Shown piece after piece: positions 1 through 5,709 of a stretch of DNA of 7,022 bases. The position numbers and the translations under genes were made by a program. This stretch comes from Chloroflexota bacterium (GTDB taxonomy: Bacteria; Chloroflexota; UBA5177; JANWHV01), in NCBI GenBank assembly GCA_025924845.1, contig JAICHN010000276.1, positions 1 through 7,022 on the forward strand, read 5' to 3'. Under the pieces are notes generated by a model. That model saw only the letters and a program-made list of their open reading frames with translations. It was not told where the DNA came from and did not search any database. Numbering within the stretch: position 1 is the stretch's first letter; every line of letters starts with the position of its first letter.

Positions 1-152
1 AAGTCGAGGTAGCGGCGGCCGTCCGGTGTGTAGAGATATGACCCTTCACCTCGTTCGACGAAAACCTTGGTGGTGCGGGCCAGCACCTTGGCGAAGTATT
101 GCTCTTCCAGCTCAAGCAAATGCGGCATGTTAACAGTGCGTTCTTGAATCAT
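1..152 (-). CDS. Class III (PLP-dependent) aminotransferase, N-terminal fragment
   Basis: Only the first 50 codons are present; the gene continues beyond the left edge. The visible protein starts MIQERTVNMPHLLELEEQYF and contains GEGSYLYTPDGRRYLD (about residues 35-50). This is the N-terminal signature of class III aminotransferases (acetylornithine, GABA and related omega-amino acid transaminases), where a gatekeeping segment precedes the D-G-x-x-YLD strand. The PLP lysine and the substrate-binding residues lie outside the window, so substrate cannot be assigned. The start at 152 is supported by an AGGAG Shine-Dalgarno about 7 nt upstream; an in-frame ATG at 128 (MPHLLE) has no comparable site. 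The gene is downstream of and codirectional with the DUF4037 gene, but about 200 bp away, with its own candidate promoter. The family is confident, the exact enzyme is not. Confidence 0.85.
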   Translation of the reverse strand, partial: MIQERTVNMPHLLELEEQYFAKVLARTTKVFVERGEGSYLYTPDGRRYLD

Positions 153-276
153 GATCGTGCTCCTCTTTTCTCACCCATCGGGGGTGCGGCAGGCGCCTGG
201 CGTCACGCTACAGAGGGTGGGACAAGAGGGCGGTAAGCACCCCGGCCGGCATAGCGGACGGCACTGGGCCACCTTC

Positions 277-305
277 AGTGTATAGAGGGATGATGGTAGC
301 GGCAA
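277..305 (-). promoter_or_regulatory. Candidate sigma-70 promoter for the class III aminotransferase
   Basis: On the minus strand TTGCCG (300-305) is followed after exactly 17 nt by TACACT (277-282), matching 4/6 at each hexamer. Transcription would begin near 270, giving a leader of roughly 118 nt before the ATG at 152. The leader contains a perfect 10-bp palindrome CAGGCGCCTG at 190-199. This is pattern matching only; no other element supports it. Confidence 0.3.
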
Positions 306-327
306 CCGGAATGGGCAGCGGCGCGGC

Positions 328-355
328 GACCGTGAACGGATTTACCGCGTCGGTC
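328..355 (-). terminator. Nested dyad at the end of the DUF4037 gene, possible terminator
   Basis: Outer arms GACCG (328-332) and CGGTC (351-355) enclose inner arms CGG (337-339) and CCG (345-347) around the loop ATTTA. On the minus strand the stop codon TGA (356-354) leads directly into the first arm, so the hairpin begins at the stop codon. There is no U-tract after it, so classic intrinsic termination is not shown; it could instead protect the 3' end or act with Rho. Confidence 0.4.
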
Positions 356-1430
356 AGCAGGGGTGTTCCGGGCGAATTTGGCGTTGGTAGACGGCGTCAA
401 GTTGCCGGGGCCAGTCGGTGAAGTGAATCAGCAGATCGGTCGGTTCCGCGAGTTGATCAATCGATCCAACCTCCGGCAGCCGGCGAATGGTCTCGGCCGT
501 GATTGCCTCCCGGCACGCCTCCACATAGCGTCCGGCGTTCAGCACGCGAAATGGCCGGACCGCGTTGTTGATCCCGACTTCGAATGGTTCGACCGCCGTG
601 TCGAGGAATGGGGTAATGCCGAGTGTGTTGTGCCGCCTGGCCATTGCCTCATACAGATAGGCCAGAGCTTGTTCGCGAGCGGCGAAGTCCATGGCGGCAA
701 GGACATCATGTAGCAGCGGCCCAACCTCCGCGGCGGCCTTGAGCCGTGCAAATGCGCTTCCGAGCCACTTGGCATAAGGGGCGTAATGGCGCTCCTGCAA
801 GAAACAGAGACGAATGGCGTGATGCACGATGCGGGCGGCGACCAAGCGGTTGCCGAGCTCATCCCCAGTTTCCGCGGTCCGTCCGACAAAGGGCTCGTTC
901 TCCCCAAGGTGACGCCACTGGGAGGCCATCATCCAGAGCCAGAGGTCTTGCGGGTACCAGGCCAGCATCTCCCTGGTCGTCGTCAGCTCACCGGAGTCGT
1001 CATGGAAAACCTGGCCGCCGGTGACTTCAAGGAGAAGTTGCTGGGGAGTCGCAAGCCAGGCGCTGGTGGACATCGAAGGTCGAGGATCCAGACCGAGCCG
1101 GCTCCGGAGCCAATCGCCCAAGGTCACGACCTCGACGTGGTGCTCCATGTGGCCTGTCTGCCATCGAAAGTAACGTACCGGCCAACCGCGAAACGTCTCC
1201 GGTAGTTGGGCATCGAGCCGCGCTCGCAAGCCGTGAACTGCTCCGGCCTCCACGAAGATCTGGGCACGCGGCCCCCAACTATGGTCCGTCGAGCGCTCGG
1301 TGTCGAAGCCCTGAATCTCCGAGCCTTCACCAAGGGCCGCCGCGGCATGGGAAATAGCGCCAATGATGCCTGCCAGCACATCGTGATAGAAGGCGCGCGC
1401 CAGTTCAAGTCCAGGGATGAACTCCGCCAT
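354..1430 (-). CDS. DUF4037 domain protein with nucleotidyltransferase-like N-terminus
   Basis: This 358-residue protein has the layout of DUF4037 proteins. Residues 36-55 carry G-S-E (36-38), D43 and T48-D49-H50 followed by W52-G53-P54-R55, resembling the G-S...D-x-D region of a nucleotidyltransferase fold. The stretch at about 126-230 (ATPQQLLLEVTGG, LAWYPQDLWLW, FVGRTAETGDELG, RHYAPYAKWLG) is the DUF4037 domain proper, a mostly helical segment like the substrate-recognition region of aminoglycoside-type nucleotidyltransferases. Substrate and reaction are unknown. Position 51 is Ser in DHSWGPR, whereas I recall DHDWGPR as usual, so activity may be altered. The start at 1430 is preceded by a G-run (GGGGGG, 5 nt spacing) lying inside a hairpin. 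It is divergent from the toxin-antitoxin pair and shows no functional link to it. The family call is confident, function is not. Confidence 0.88.
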   Translation of the reverse strand: MAEFIPGLELARAFYHDVLAGIIGAISHAAAALGEGSEIQGFDTERSTDHSWGPRAQIFVEAGAVHGLRARLDAQLPETFRGWPVRYFRWQTGHMEHHVEVVTLGDWLRSRLGLDPRPSMSTSAWLATPQQLLLEVTGGQVFHDDSGELTTTREMLAWYPQDLWLWMMASQWRHLGENEPFVGRTAETGDELGNRLVAARIVHHAIRLCFLQERHYAPYAKWLGSAFARLKAAAEVGPLLHDVLAAMDFAAREQALAYLYEAMARRHNTLGITPFLDTAVEPFEVGINNAVRPFRVLNAGRYVEACREAITAETIRRLPEVGSIDQLAEPTDLLIHFTDWPRQLDAVYQRQIRPEHPC

Positions 1431-1437
1431 TCACGCC

Positions 1438-1461
1438 CCCCTGCTCATGGATGAGCAGGAG
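1438..1461 (-). promoter_or_regulatory. Leader hairpin covering the Shine-Dalgarno of the DUF4037 gene
   Basis: The plus strand shows a perfect 9-bp dyad, CCTGCTCAT (1440-1448) and ATGAGCAGG (1451-1459), centred on GG. In the minus-strand RNA it extends with one G-U pair to a 10-bp stem closed by the loop UCCA. The right arm contains part of the G-run (1436-1441) that serves as the ribosome binding site for the ATG at 1430. It is either an RNA element limiting translation or a DNA operator. Confidence 0.5.
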
Positions 1462-1483
1462 CCCCCAATCGGGCCCCCAGGTC

Positions 1484-1489
1484 AAAATA
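1484..1489 (-). promoter_or_regulatory. Possible extended -10 element for the DUF4037 gene
   Basis: On the minus strand TGC precedes TATTTT, which matches the -10 consensus at 4/6 with an extended TGn. No good -35 hexamer is found at 16-18 nt. Initiation here would give a leader of about 45 nt that contains the hairpin at 1438-1461 and two GGGGGC repeats. Confidence 0.25.
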
Positions 1490-1553
1490 GCAGCTTTCGG
1501 GGCATTGGTCTCCGTCGCGTCCATAAGCGGCGATTCGTGCATGAGTAAGGCTG

Positions 1554-1592
1554 TGCTACAGTGACACAGGGAAGAGAATCACTAGGCAGTGA
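1554..1592 (+). promoter_or_regulatory. Promoter/operator region of the toxin-antitoxin module
   Basis: An extended -10 (TGC then TACAGT at 1557-1562, 4/6) lies 40 nt before the antitoxin ATG; the -35 position is weak (TTCGTG, 1534-1539). Around it are three copies of one pentamer: AGTGA at 1560-1564, its complement TCACT at 1579-1583, and AGTGA at 1588-1592. The last two form an inverted repeat with a 4-nt spacer directly before the Shine-Dalgarno. Such repeats suit autorepression by a toxin-antitoxin complex, but pentamers are short. Confidence 0.3.
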
Positions 1593-1601
1593 GGAAGTGC
1601 C

Positions 1602-1838
1602 ATGTTAACCCCAACCTCTGACCGAGACACTATATTGCGGACAATCGCATCATGGCCTGTTGAGGAACAGGTAATGCTCGCCGAGGCAATCCTGCATCGG
1701 GCACGCGAGGGCGGTACTACACCTCAACGACCGAGCTGGCGCGAGATGGCAGGAGTGGCCACGACGGGCCGGACACCGCCGTCCGATGAAGAAGTCGCAA
1801 AATGGCTTCATGAGGATCGGTTGGAGAGGTATGGCTAG
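1602..1838 (+). CDS. Antitoxin of a PIN-type toxin-antitoxin pair
   Basis: A 78-residue acidic protein beginning MLTPTSDRDTILRTIASW. The N-terminal half is a helical segment (about 6-35: ILRTIASWPVEEQVMLAEAI). The C-terminus, SDEEVAKWLHEDRLERYG (about 61-78), is a motif I know from small antitoxin-like proteins encoded immediately before PIN-domain toxins, where the acidic tail contacts the toxin. No ribbon-helix-helix or AbrB signature is evident, so the family is unnamed here. A GAGGAA Shine-Dalgarno at 1591-1596 fits the ATG. It overlaps the toxin start by 8 bp, implying translational coupling. Its lower GC and stretches such as ACTATATTGCGG differ from the neighbouring metabolic genes and suit lateral acquisition. 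The role is inferred mainly from context and the C-terminal motif. Confidence 0.75.
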   Translation: MLTPTSDRDTILRTIASWPVEEQVMLAEAILHRAREGGTTPQRPSWREMAGVATTGRTPPSDEEVAKWLHEDRLERYG

Positions 1839-2295
1839 TGGGACCAGCGGTGCGGAACCGCTAGGCACACCGTCCCGATTCGCACTACACGTTCTCGTAG
1901 ATACTAATGTAGTGCTTGACCTGTTGCTTGCCCGGCAGCCTTGGTTGGCCGAGGCGCAGGCTATGTGGGAAGCGCGCGATGGCGGCCGCCTCCGTAGTTA
2001 TCTTTCAGCCTCCGCCTTGACCGATATCTATTATGTCTGTCGCAAATGGGCAGGTATCGAGCAGGCCCGAAAGGCGGTGGACGAATGTATACAGGGATTC
2101 TCCATCATTCCCGTGGATCGCTCTGTCCTCATCGCAGCGCACGCTCTGCAAGGCAATGACTTTGAGGACAACGTGCAGATAGCCTGTGCGCACTCGGCCG
2201 GACTCGATCTCATCGTCACGCGAAATGCCGCGCACTTCGAGCAGTCTCCGATTCCTACCAACGATCCGGCCGCAGTTGCACACCGCCTGAGTTAG
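1831..2295 (+). CDS. PIN-domain toxin (VapC-like ribonuclease)
   Basis: A 154-residue PIN-domain protein, predicted to be a metal-dependent ribonuclease that cleaves RNA when its antitoxin is degraded. Motifs visible in order: LVDTNVVLDLL with D24; ALTDIYYVCRK with D65 at the second acidic site; GNDFEDNVQIACA with D113; and LIVTRNAAHF with N132. The FED-x-VQ and TRN-x-x-HF motifs are those of the PIN_3-type branch. D65 stands where I would expect Glu in many relatives, a conservative change that should still bind metal. The ATG at 1831 is preferred: GGAG at 1823-1826 sits 4 nt upstream, and the start overlaps the antitoxin stop in ATGGCTAG, as coupled toxins often do. An upstream in-frame ATG at 1786 lies deep inside the antitoxin gene. 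The first 20 residues precede the PIN fold and look disordered. Confidence 0.85.
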   Translation: MASGTSGAEPLGTPSRFALHVLVDTNVVLDLLLARQPWLAEAQAMWEARDGGRLRSYLSASALTDIYYVCRKWAGIEQARKAVDECIQGFSIIPVDRSVLIAAHALQGNDFEDNVQIACAHSAGLDLIVTRNAAHFEQSPIPTNDPAAVAHRLS

Positions 2296-2336
2296 ACGAT
2301 CCACCATTCGTAATTGGCGTTTCCTCACGTTGTCGC

Positions 2337-2379
2337 GACCGGTTCATCCAACATGAGCGCTCTGTTGAGTGTTCCGGTC
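2337..2379. terminator. Large nested dyad between convergent genes, possible bidirectional terminator
   Basis: Outer arms GACCGG (2337-2342) and CCGGTC (2374-2379) flank two symmetric 6-nt internal loops. Inner arms CAACA (2349-2353) and TGTTG (2363-2367) surround the 8-bp palindrome GAGCGCTC (2355-2362). Every level shares the same centre near 2358. It lies between the convergent toxin gene and secreted-protein gene and overlaps the latter's stop codon. No T-tract follows on either strand, so termination is inferred from position. Confidence 0.45.
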
Positions 2380-2908
2380 AGCGAACCTGGATCGAGTTGT
2401 AGCTCTGTGAAACTTCCCGCAAGTGGCCGGCGCTGTGTGGGGAGTCCAGGTTCACCACGGCGCTGAAGTCGTAGGTGTAGCCGTTATGCACGACATCCAC
2501 CAGTTGTACATCGATGCGTTTACCGGCTGCCGTCACCACCGCGTCGGATGCCTCGATCACCAGGTCGCCCGATTGGACCGTCGTCACATTGATCTTGCCC
2601 TGAACGGCGCCGTATCCGGCGATGGCTCTCGCCTGGCGTCGTGCGATCTGATCGGTCGATCCGGCGCCCTGGATCGACTTCGCGGCGATCGTCGCCTGTC
2701 CATCGGTGGCCTTAAGAAGGCAGTCGAGGCCGTCCGCTCTGGACGCCTTCCATGCGGCGGGAAAAGTGAATTGGTAGCCTTCCGTCGCGTTCACGTACAT
2801 TCTTACGCCAAGCTTCGCCGCGTGGGCGTCTCGCATAGTCGGCAGCGCCGCGGCGGAAAGGGTCAGAACGGTCAAGGTGAGTAGGCACGCCAGTCGTCTT
2901 CGAATCAT
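2378..2908 (-). CDS. Small secreted protein of unknown function
   Basis: A 176-residue protein with a clear Sec-type signal peptide: basic n-region (R3-R5), hydrophobic core at about 6-22 and likely cleavage after A28-H29-A30. There is no lipobox, so it is probably released or periplasmic. The mature part of about 146 residues opens with NATEGYQFTFPAAWKASRAD (40-59), a pattern seen at the start of PsbP/Mog1-like domains (aromatic, then F-x-x-P-x-x-W). The rest alternates beta-type segments with a helical AQARxIAGYG-like region near 90-100, and ends SQSYNSIQVR, again as in PsbP-like folds. That fold is a suggestion only. One cysteine (C63) remains in the mature chain. GGGAGG about 8 nt upstream supports the ATG at 2908. 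It lies 200 bp after the aminotransferase on the same strand with its own candidate promoter. Confidence 0.78.
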   Translation of the reverse strand: MIRRRLACLLTLTVLTLSAAALPTMRDAHAAKLGVRMYVNATEGYQFTFPAAWKASRADGLDCLLKATDGQATIAAKSIQGAGSTDQIARRQARAIAGYGAVQGKINVTTVQSGDLVIEASDAVVTAAGKRIDVQLVDVVHNGYTYDFSAVVNLDSPHSAGHLREVSQSYNSIQVR

Positions 2909-2979
2909 GCCGGCATCCTCCCGCGCTCATCCTCCGGTGATTCGCCTCACTGATCCGTAGAGGATAACGCTCTAGGATC

Positions 2980-3008
2980 ATCCTATGGCATGGTGGGATA
3001 CAATCCAA
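2980..3008 (-). promoter_or_regulatory. Candidate promoter of the secreted-protein gene with operator-like dyad
   Basis: On the minus strand TTGGAT (3003-3008, 3/6) precedes TAGGAT (2980-2985, 4/6) with a 17-nt spacer. The -10 hexamer forms one arm of the dyad TAGGAT-C-ATCCTA (2973-2985), so a protein bound there would block the promoter. The predicted leader is about 65 nt. Confidence 0.35.
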
Positions 3009-3044
3009 TGGCATATTCCGGCCAGGACCTTTGGGTATTCACAC

Positions 3045-3088
3045 CCGGCCGCAGCCGGTCCCGTTCCTACCATCCGGCCTCAGCCGGA
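3045..3088 (-). terminator. Tandem GC hairpins after the aminotransferase gene
   Basis: Two small stem-loops lie 20-65 nt downstream of the aminotransferase stop: CCGGC-CGCA-GCCGG (3045-3058) and TCCGGC-CTCA-GCCGGA (3073-3088). They share nearly the same stem and a C-x-C-A loop, as if one were copied from the other. No U-tract follows, so they may be Rho-linked terminators or 3'-end stabilisers of the operon transcript. Confidence 0.4.
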
Positions 3089-3108
3089 GGCCCAGCGATC
3101 CGTGTGGG

Positions 3109-4056
3109 TCAGGATCTTCCAATCGAGACGCTCACCGAGGTTCGCCATTCCGGGTACCCGCCATCCTCGCCGCGTACCACCCGAGCGTATGCCGTGCGCA
3201 AGCGCGCGGTCACTGGTCCGGTCATACCGGAACCCAGAGTAAATCCGTCGATGCCGACGATGGGCTGGACTTCCGCCGCCGTGCCGCACAAAAACGCCTC
3301 GTCCGCCAGATACAGCTCGGTTCGTCCCACGCGCCTCTGCTCCACCCGCAGGCCAAGCTGCTCTTCGGCAAGCCGCAGCATAGTAGCGCGGGTCACGCTT
3401 TCGAGCACGTCACTTTGTAGATCGGGCGTGATTATAATGCCGTCCCGGATCAGGAACAGGCTGGACCAGGCGCCCTCCGCTACCTCGCCGTGCCGGTTCA
3501 GGAAAATCGGCCCGTCGTAGCCGGCAAGGCGCGCTTCCTGAATGGCCATGTCGCTGTTCCGGTAATTGGCGATGCTCTTGATTTGGGGCGACATCACCGC
3601 ATCGCTGATCCTGGTGTACGAACTGACCATCAGGCGGCGCGGCTGATCCTCGTCCAGATGAGAAGGGTAGGGCGCCGTATCCGCGATCAGGTTCACCACC
3701 TCCTCATCCACGCGGCTGGCCATGCGTCGCTCGCTCGGGAAGGCCACCACGCGAATGTAGGTGTCCTCGCGAATTTCGTTCCGCGCCAGCAGCTCGGGAA
3801 GCGCTTCGAGCAGGGCTGACACCTCGTGGGGCATCTCAAGGCGGATCAGGCGGATCGATTGCTTGAGCCTACGCAGATGTTCGGCCAGGCGAAAGATGTG
3901 CATGGTCTCGCTGCGCGGATTCCAGTACGCGCGCACCCCTTCAAACACCGTATTGATCCCGGACCAAATGGTGTCCGTGGCGTGGAAGGTCGCGCTCTCC
4001 CAGGGCACGACCGCCCCGTTGAACCAGAGGTAGCGCGGAAAAGCGGTATCAGGCAT
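3109..4056 (-). CDS. ilvE: Class IV aminotransferase, branched-chain amino acid type
   Basis: A 315-residue fold-type IV PLP enzyme, probably moving the amino group between a branched-chain amino acid and 2-oxoglutarate. Seen in order: WFNGAVVPW (11-19), VFEG (37-40), HLRRL with R63 aligning with the phosphate-binding Arg of E. coli IlvE, YIR (100-102), the catalytic lysine K160 in SPQIKSIANYRNSDMA with Y165, E194 in EVAEGAWSSLF, and GTAAEVQPI (258-266). Length matches the family (about 300-310). The substrate-pocket segment before VFEG reads IWSGINT where E. coli has LHYGTS, so the usual Tyr is missing and one residue is inserted; specificity may differ from true IlvE. A GAGGAG Shine-Dalgarno sits about 6 nt before the ATG, 27 bp after the ThDP-enzyme stop: second gene of an operon. 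Confidence 0.85.
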   Translation of the reverse strand: MPDTAFPRYLWFNGAVVPWESATFHATDTIWSGINTVFEGVRAYWNPRSETMHIFRLAEHLRRLKQSIRLIRLEMPHEVSALLEALPELLARNEIREDTYIRVVAFPSERRMASRVDEEVVNLIADTAPYPSHLDEDQPRRLMVSSYTRISDAVMSPQIKSIANYRNSDMAIQEARLAGYDGPIFLNRHGEVAEGAWSSLFLIRDGIIITPDLQSDVLESVTRATMLRLAEEQLGLRVEQRRVGRTELYLADEAFLCGTAAEVQPIVGIDGFTLGSGMTGPVTARLRTAYARVVRGEDGGYPEWRTSVSVSIGRS

Positions 4057-4083
4057 TGGGTTCTCCTCGGTACGTGAGTTCGT

Positions 4084-5700
4084 TTATGACCATCGGCGCG
4101 GCGGCATGATCACCTCGATCAGGGTGGGACGATTGGCGGCAAGGGCGGCGGCGAGGGCGTCGCGCAGCGCGTCCGGGCTATCCACCCGTACGCCGTCGGC
4201 CCCGAACGCCCGTGCCAGCATGGTGTAGTCGGGCGCGCGCAGGTCGGTGGCCATATAACGCCCCGCGAAACGCTCCTGCTGGGCGTGCTTGACCGCCGTG
4301 TAGGTCGCGTCGTTGCAGAGCACCACCACCACGCCCAGGTTCTCCTGCACGGCGCAGGCCAGCTCGCCCGGATTGAGCAGGAACCCGCCATCGCCGCAGA
4401 GCGCCGTCACGGGCCGTTCCGGGTCCGCCGCCTTCGCTCCCAAGGCCAGGGGCAAGCCACAGCCGATTGTGCAGAGTTCGCTCGCGTGTATAAAGGTGCG
4501 CGGTCCATTAACCGGGAATACGTCCGCCGCGGCGTACCCGAGCGAGGTCATATCGGCGGCGACGATGCCGTGGCTGGGGAGGGCGGCACGGACCGCCGCC
4601 AGGAAATCGAGATCCGTGCCGTATCCCTGGCGGGCCGCCGTAGTGACTTCCCGCCGTGCCGCTTCCATCTCCTCTAGAAGACCGGGGCGCTCGACCCGAA
4701 AGTCCGCCAACTGCTCCAGCAAGGCATCGACAGCGGCTCTCGCATCGGCCTCCAATTTGATTGTGGCTGGATAGCGCAGACCCAGTTCGGCCGGGTCGAT
4801 GTCGATTTGAGCCAGCGACCGGGGCAAGGGAAGGCGCCCATGGCCGGTCCGCTGATCACCCAGCTTGCTCCCGATCACCAACGCCGCATCGTGTCGGCGC
4901 ACAAAGTCGTGGACCCCTTCCGGGAGGCCGTAGCCGCTCACGGCGAGGCCAAGTGGAAATGATGAGGGGAGGACATCGCGGCTCTTGCCGCCCAGAAGCA
5001 CGGGAACTTGCAAGCGCTCGGACAGGCGGGCCAGGGCCCCGTTTGCCGCGGCGGCCGTGACGCCGGAGCCTGCCACGACCAGAGGTCGGTCGGCTTCGCG
5101 CAGCATACGGGCGATGGACGCGATCTTGCCCTGGTTGGGTGGCGCCGGCCGGTGCTCGGCCGGGGGCTCGATCCGCACGGTGTCGGTCGCGGCCAGCAGA
5201 TCCAGAGGGATCTCCAAATAGGCGCCGCGTGGCCGACCCTGGCTCATGGCGCGGAAGGCATCGTGAATTGCCTCGGGGATCTCCGCCACGCGGTCCACGG
5301 CGCGGGTCCACCCCGCCAGCGACCGCATAACGCCGAATTGGTCTTTCAGTTCGTGCAAATCGCCGCTTGGCCGCGCTCGCACGGCGCGGGGCAAGCTGGT
5401 GGCGATTACCAGCAGGGGCACCGAGTCCGCGTAGGCGGATGCCATGGGCGTGGCGACGTTGGTGACGCCGGGACCGGTGATCACGCAGGCCACGCCGGGC
5501 CGCCCGGTCACCCGCGCATACCCCTCGGCCATGAAGCCCGCCCCCTGTTCGTGGCGGGCCAGAATGTGGCGAATCCCGGGCTCGGCGCGGATGGCATCGT
5601 ACAGGGGCAGGGTATGCACGCCGGGGATGCCGAAGAGAGTGGAGACGCCATGGGCGCGCAAGGCCGCCAGTGCGGCTTGCGCTCCGGTCATCTGAGGCAT
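4084..5700 (-). CDS. ThDP-dependent enzyme of the acetolactate synthase family, AruI-like
   Basis: A 538-residue enzyme with the three-domain ThDP architecture: Pyr domain (1-170), central domain (190-335) and PP domain (365-535). E51 in RHEQGAGFMAEGYAR is the cofactor-activating Glu; GDGG (436-439) through N463-D464 is the ThDP/Mg2+ motif. FGIPGVHTLPLYDAI (23-37) and DLHELKDQF (114-122) resemble what I recall of 5-guanidino-2-oxopentanoate decarboxylase (AruI) more than anabolic IlvB, so decarboxylation of a 2-oxo acid is my preferred reaction; acetolactate synthesis remains possible. No IlvN-type small subunit is encoded beside it. GGAGG (5708-5712) supports the ATG at 5700. It is the first gene of an operon with the class IV aminotransferase, which could supply or consume its 2-oxo acid. 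The family is near certain, the substrate is not. Confidence 0.88.
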   Translation of the reverse strand: MPQMTGAQAALAALRAHGVSTLFGIPGVHTLPLYDAIRAEPGIRHILARHEQGAGFMAEGYARVTGRPGVACVITGPGVTNVATPMASAYADSVPLLVIATSLPRAVRARPSGDLHELKDQFGVMRSLAGWTRAVDRVAEIPEAIHDAFRAMSQGRPRGAYLEIPLDLLAATDTVRIEPPAEHRPAPPNQGKIASIARMLREADRPLVVAGSGVTAAAANGALARLSERLQVPVLLGGKSRDVLPSSFPLGLAVSGYGLPEGVHDFVRRHDAALVIGSKLGDQRTGHGRLPLPRSLAQIDIDPAELGLRYPATIKLEADARAAVDALLEQLADFRVERPGLLEEMEAARREVTTAARQGYGTDLDFLAAVRAALPSHGIVAADMTSLGYAAADVFPVNGPRTFIHASELCTIGCGLPLALGAKAADPERPVTALCGDGGFLLNPGELACAVQENLGVVVVLCNDATYTAVKHAQQERFAGRYMATDLRAPDYTMLARAFGADGVRVDSPDALRDALAAALAANRPTLIEVIMPPRRWS

Positions 5701-5709
5701 GGATCATCC

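Noticed and set aside
190..199. Palindrome CAGGCGCCTG in the class III aminotransferase leader
   Set aside because: A single 10-bp palindrome in GC-rich DNA is weak evidence; noted with the promoter but not claimed as an operator.
1786..1830. Longer PIN toxin starting at ATG 1786
   Set aside because: It would add 15 residues encoded within the antitoxin C-terminus; the ATG at 1831 has the GGAG and the usual short overlap.
2990..3520. Plus-strand frames over the aminotransferase 3' end and downstream gap
   Set aside because: They are antisense to the conserved C-terminus; Ser/Arg/Pro-rich translations and no good ribosome site.
4856..5707. Open frame of 283 codons on the minus strand starting 7 nt before the ThDP enzyme
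   Set aside because: It is a frame-shifted reading of the ThDP gene, Arg- and Pro-rich with no motif; its ATG abuts the GGAGG with no spacing.
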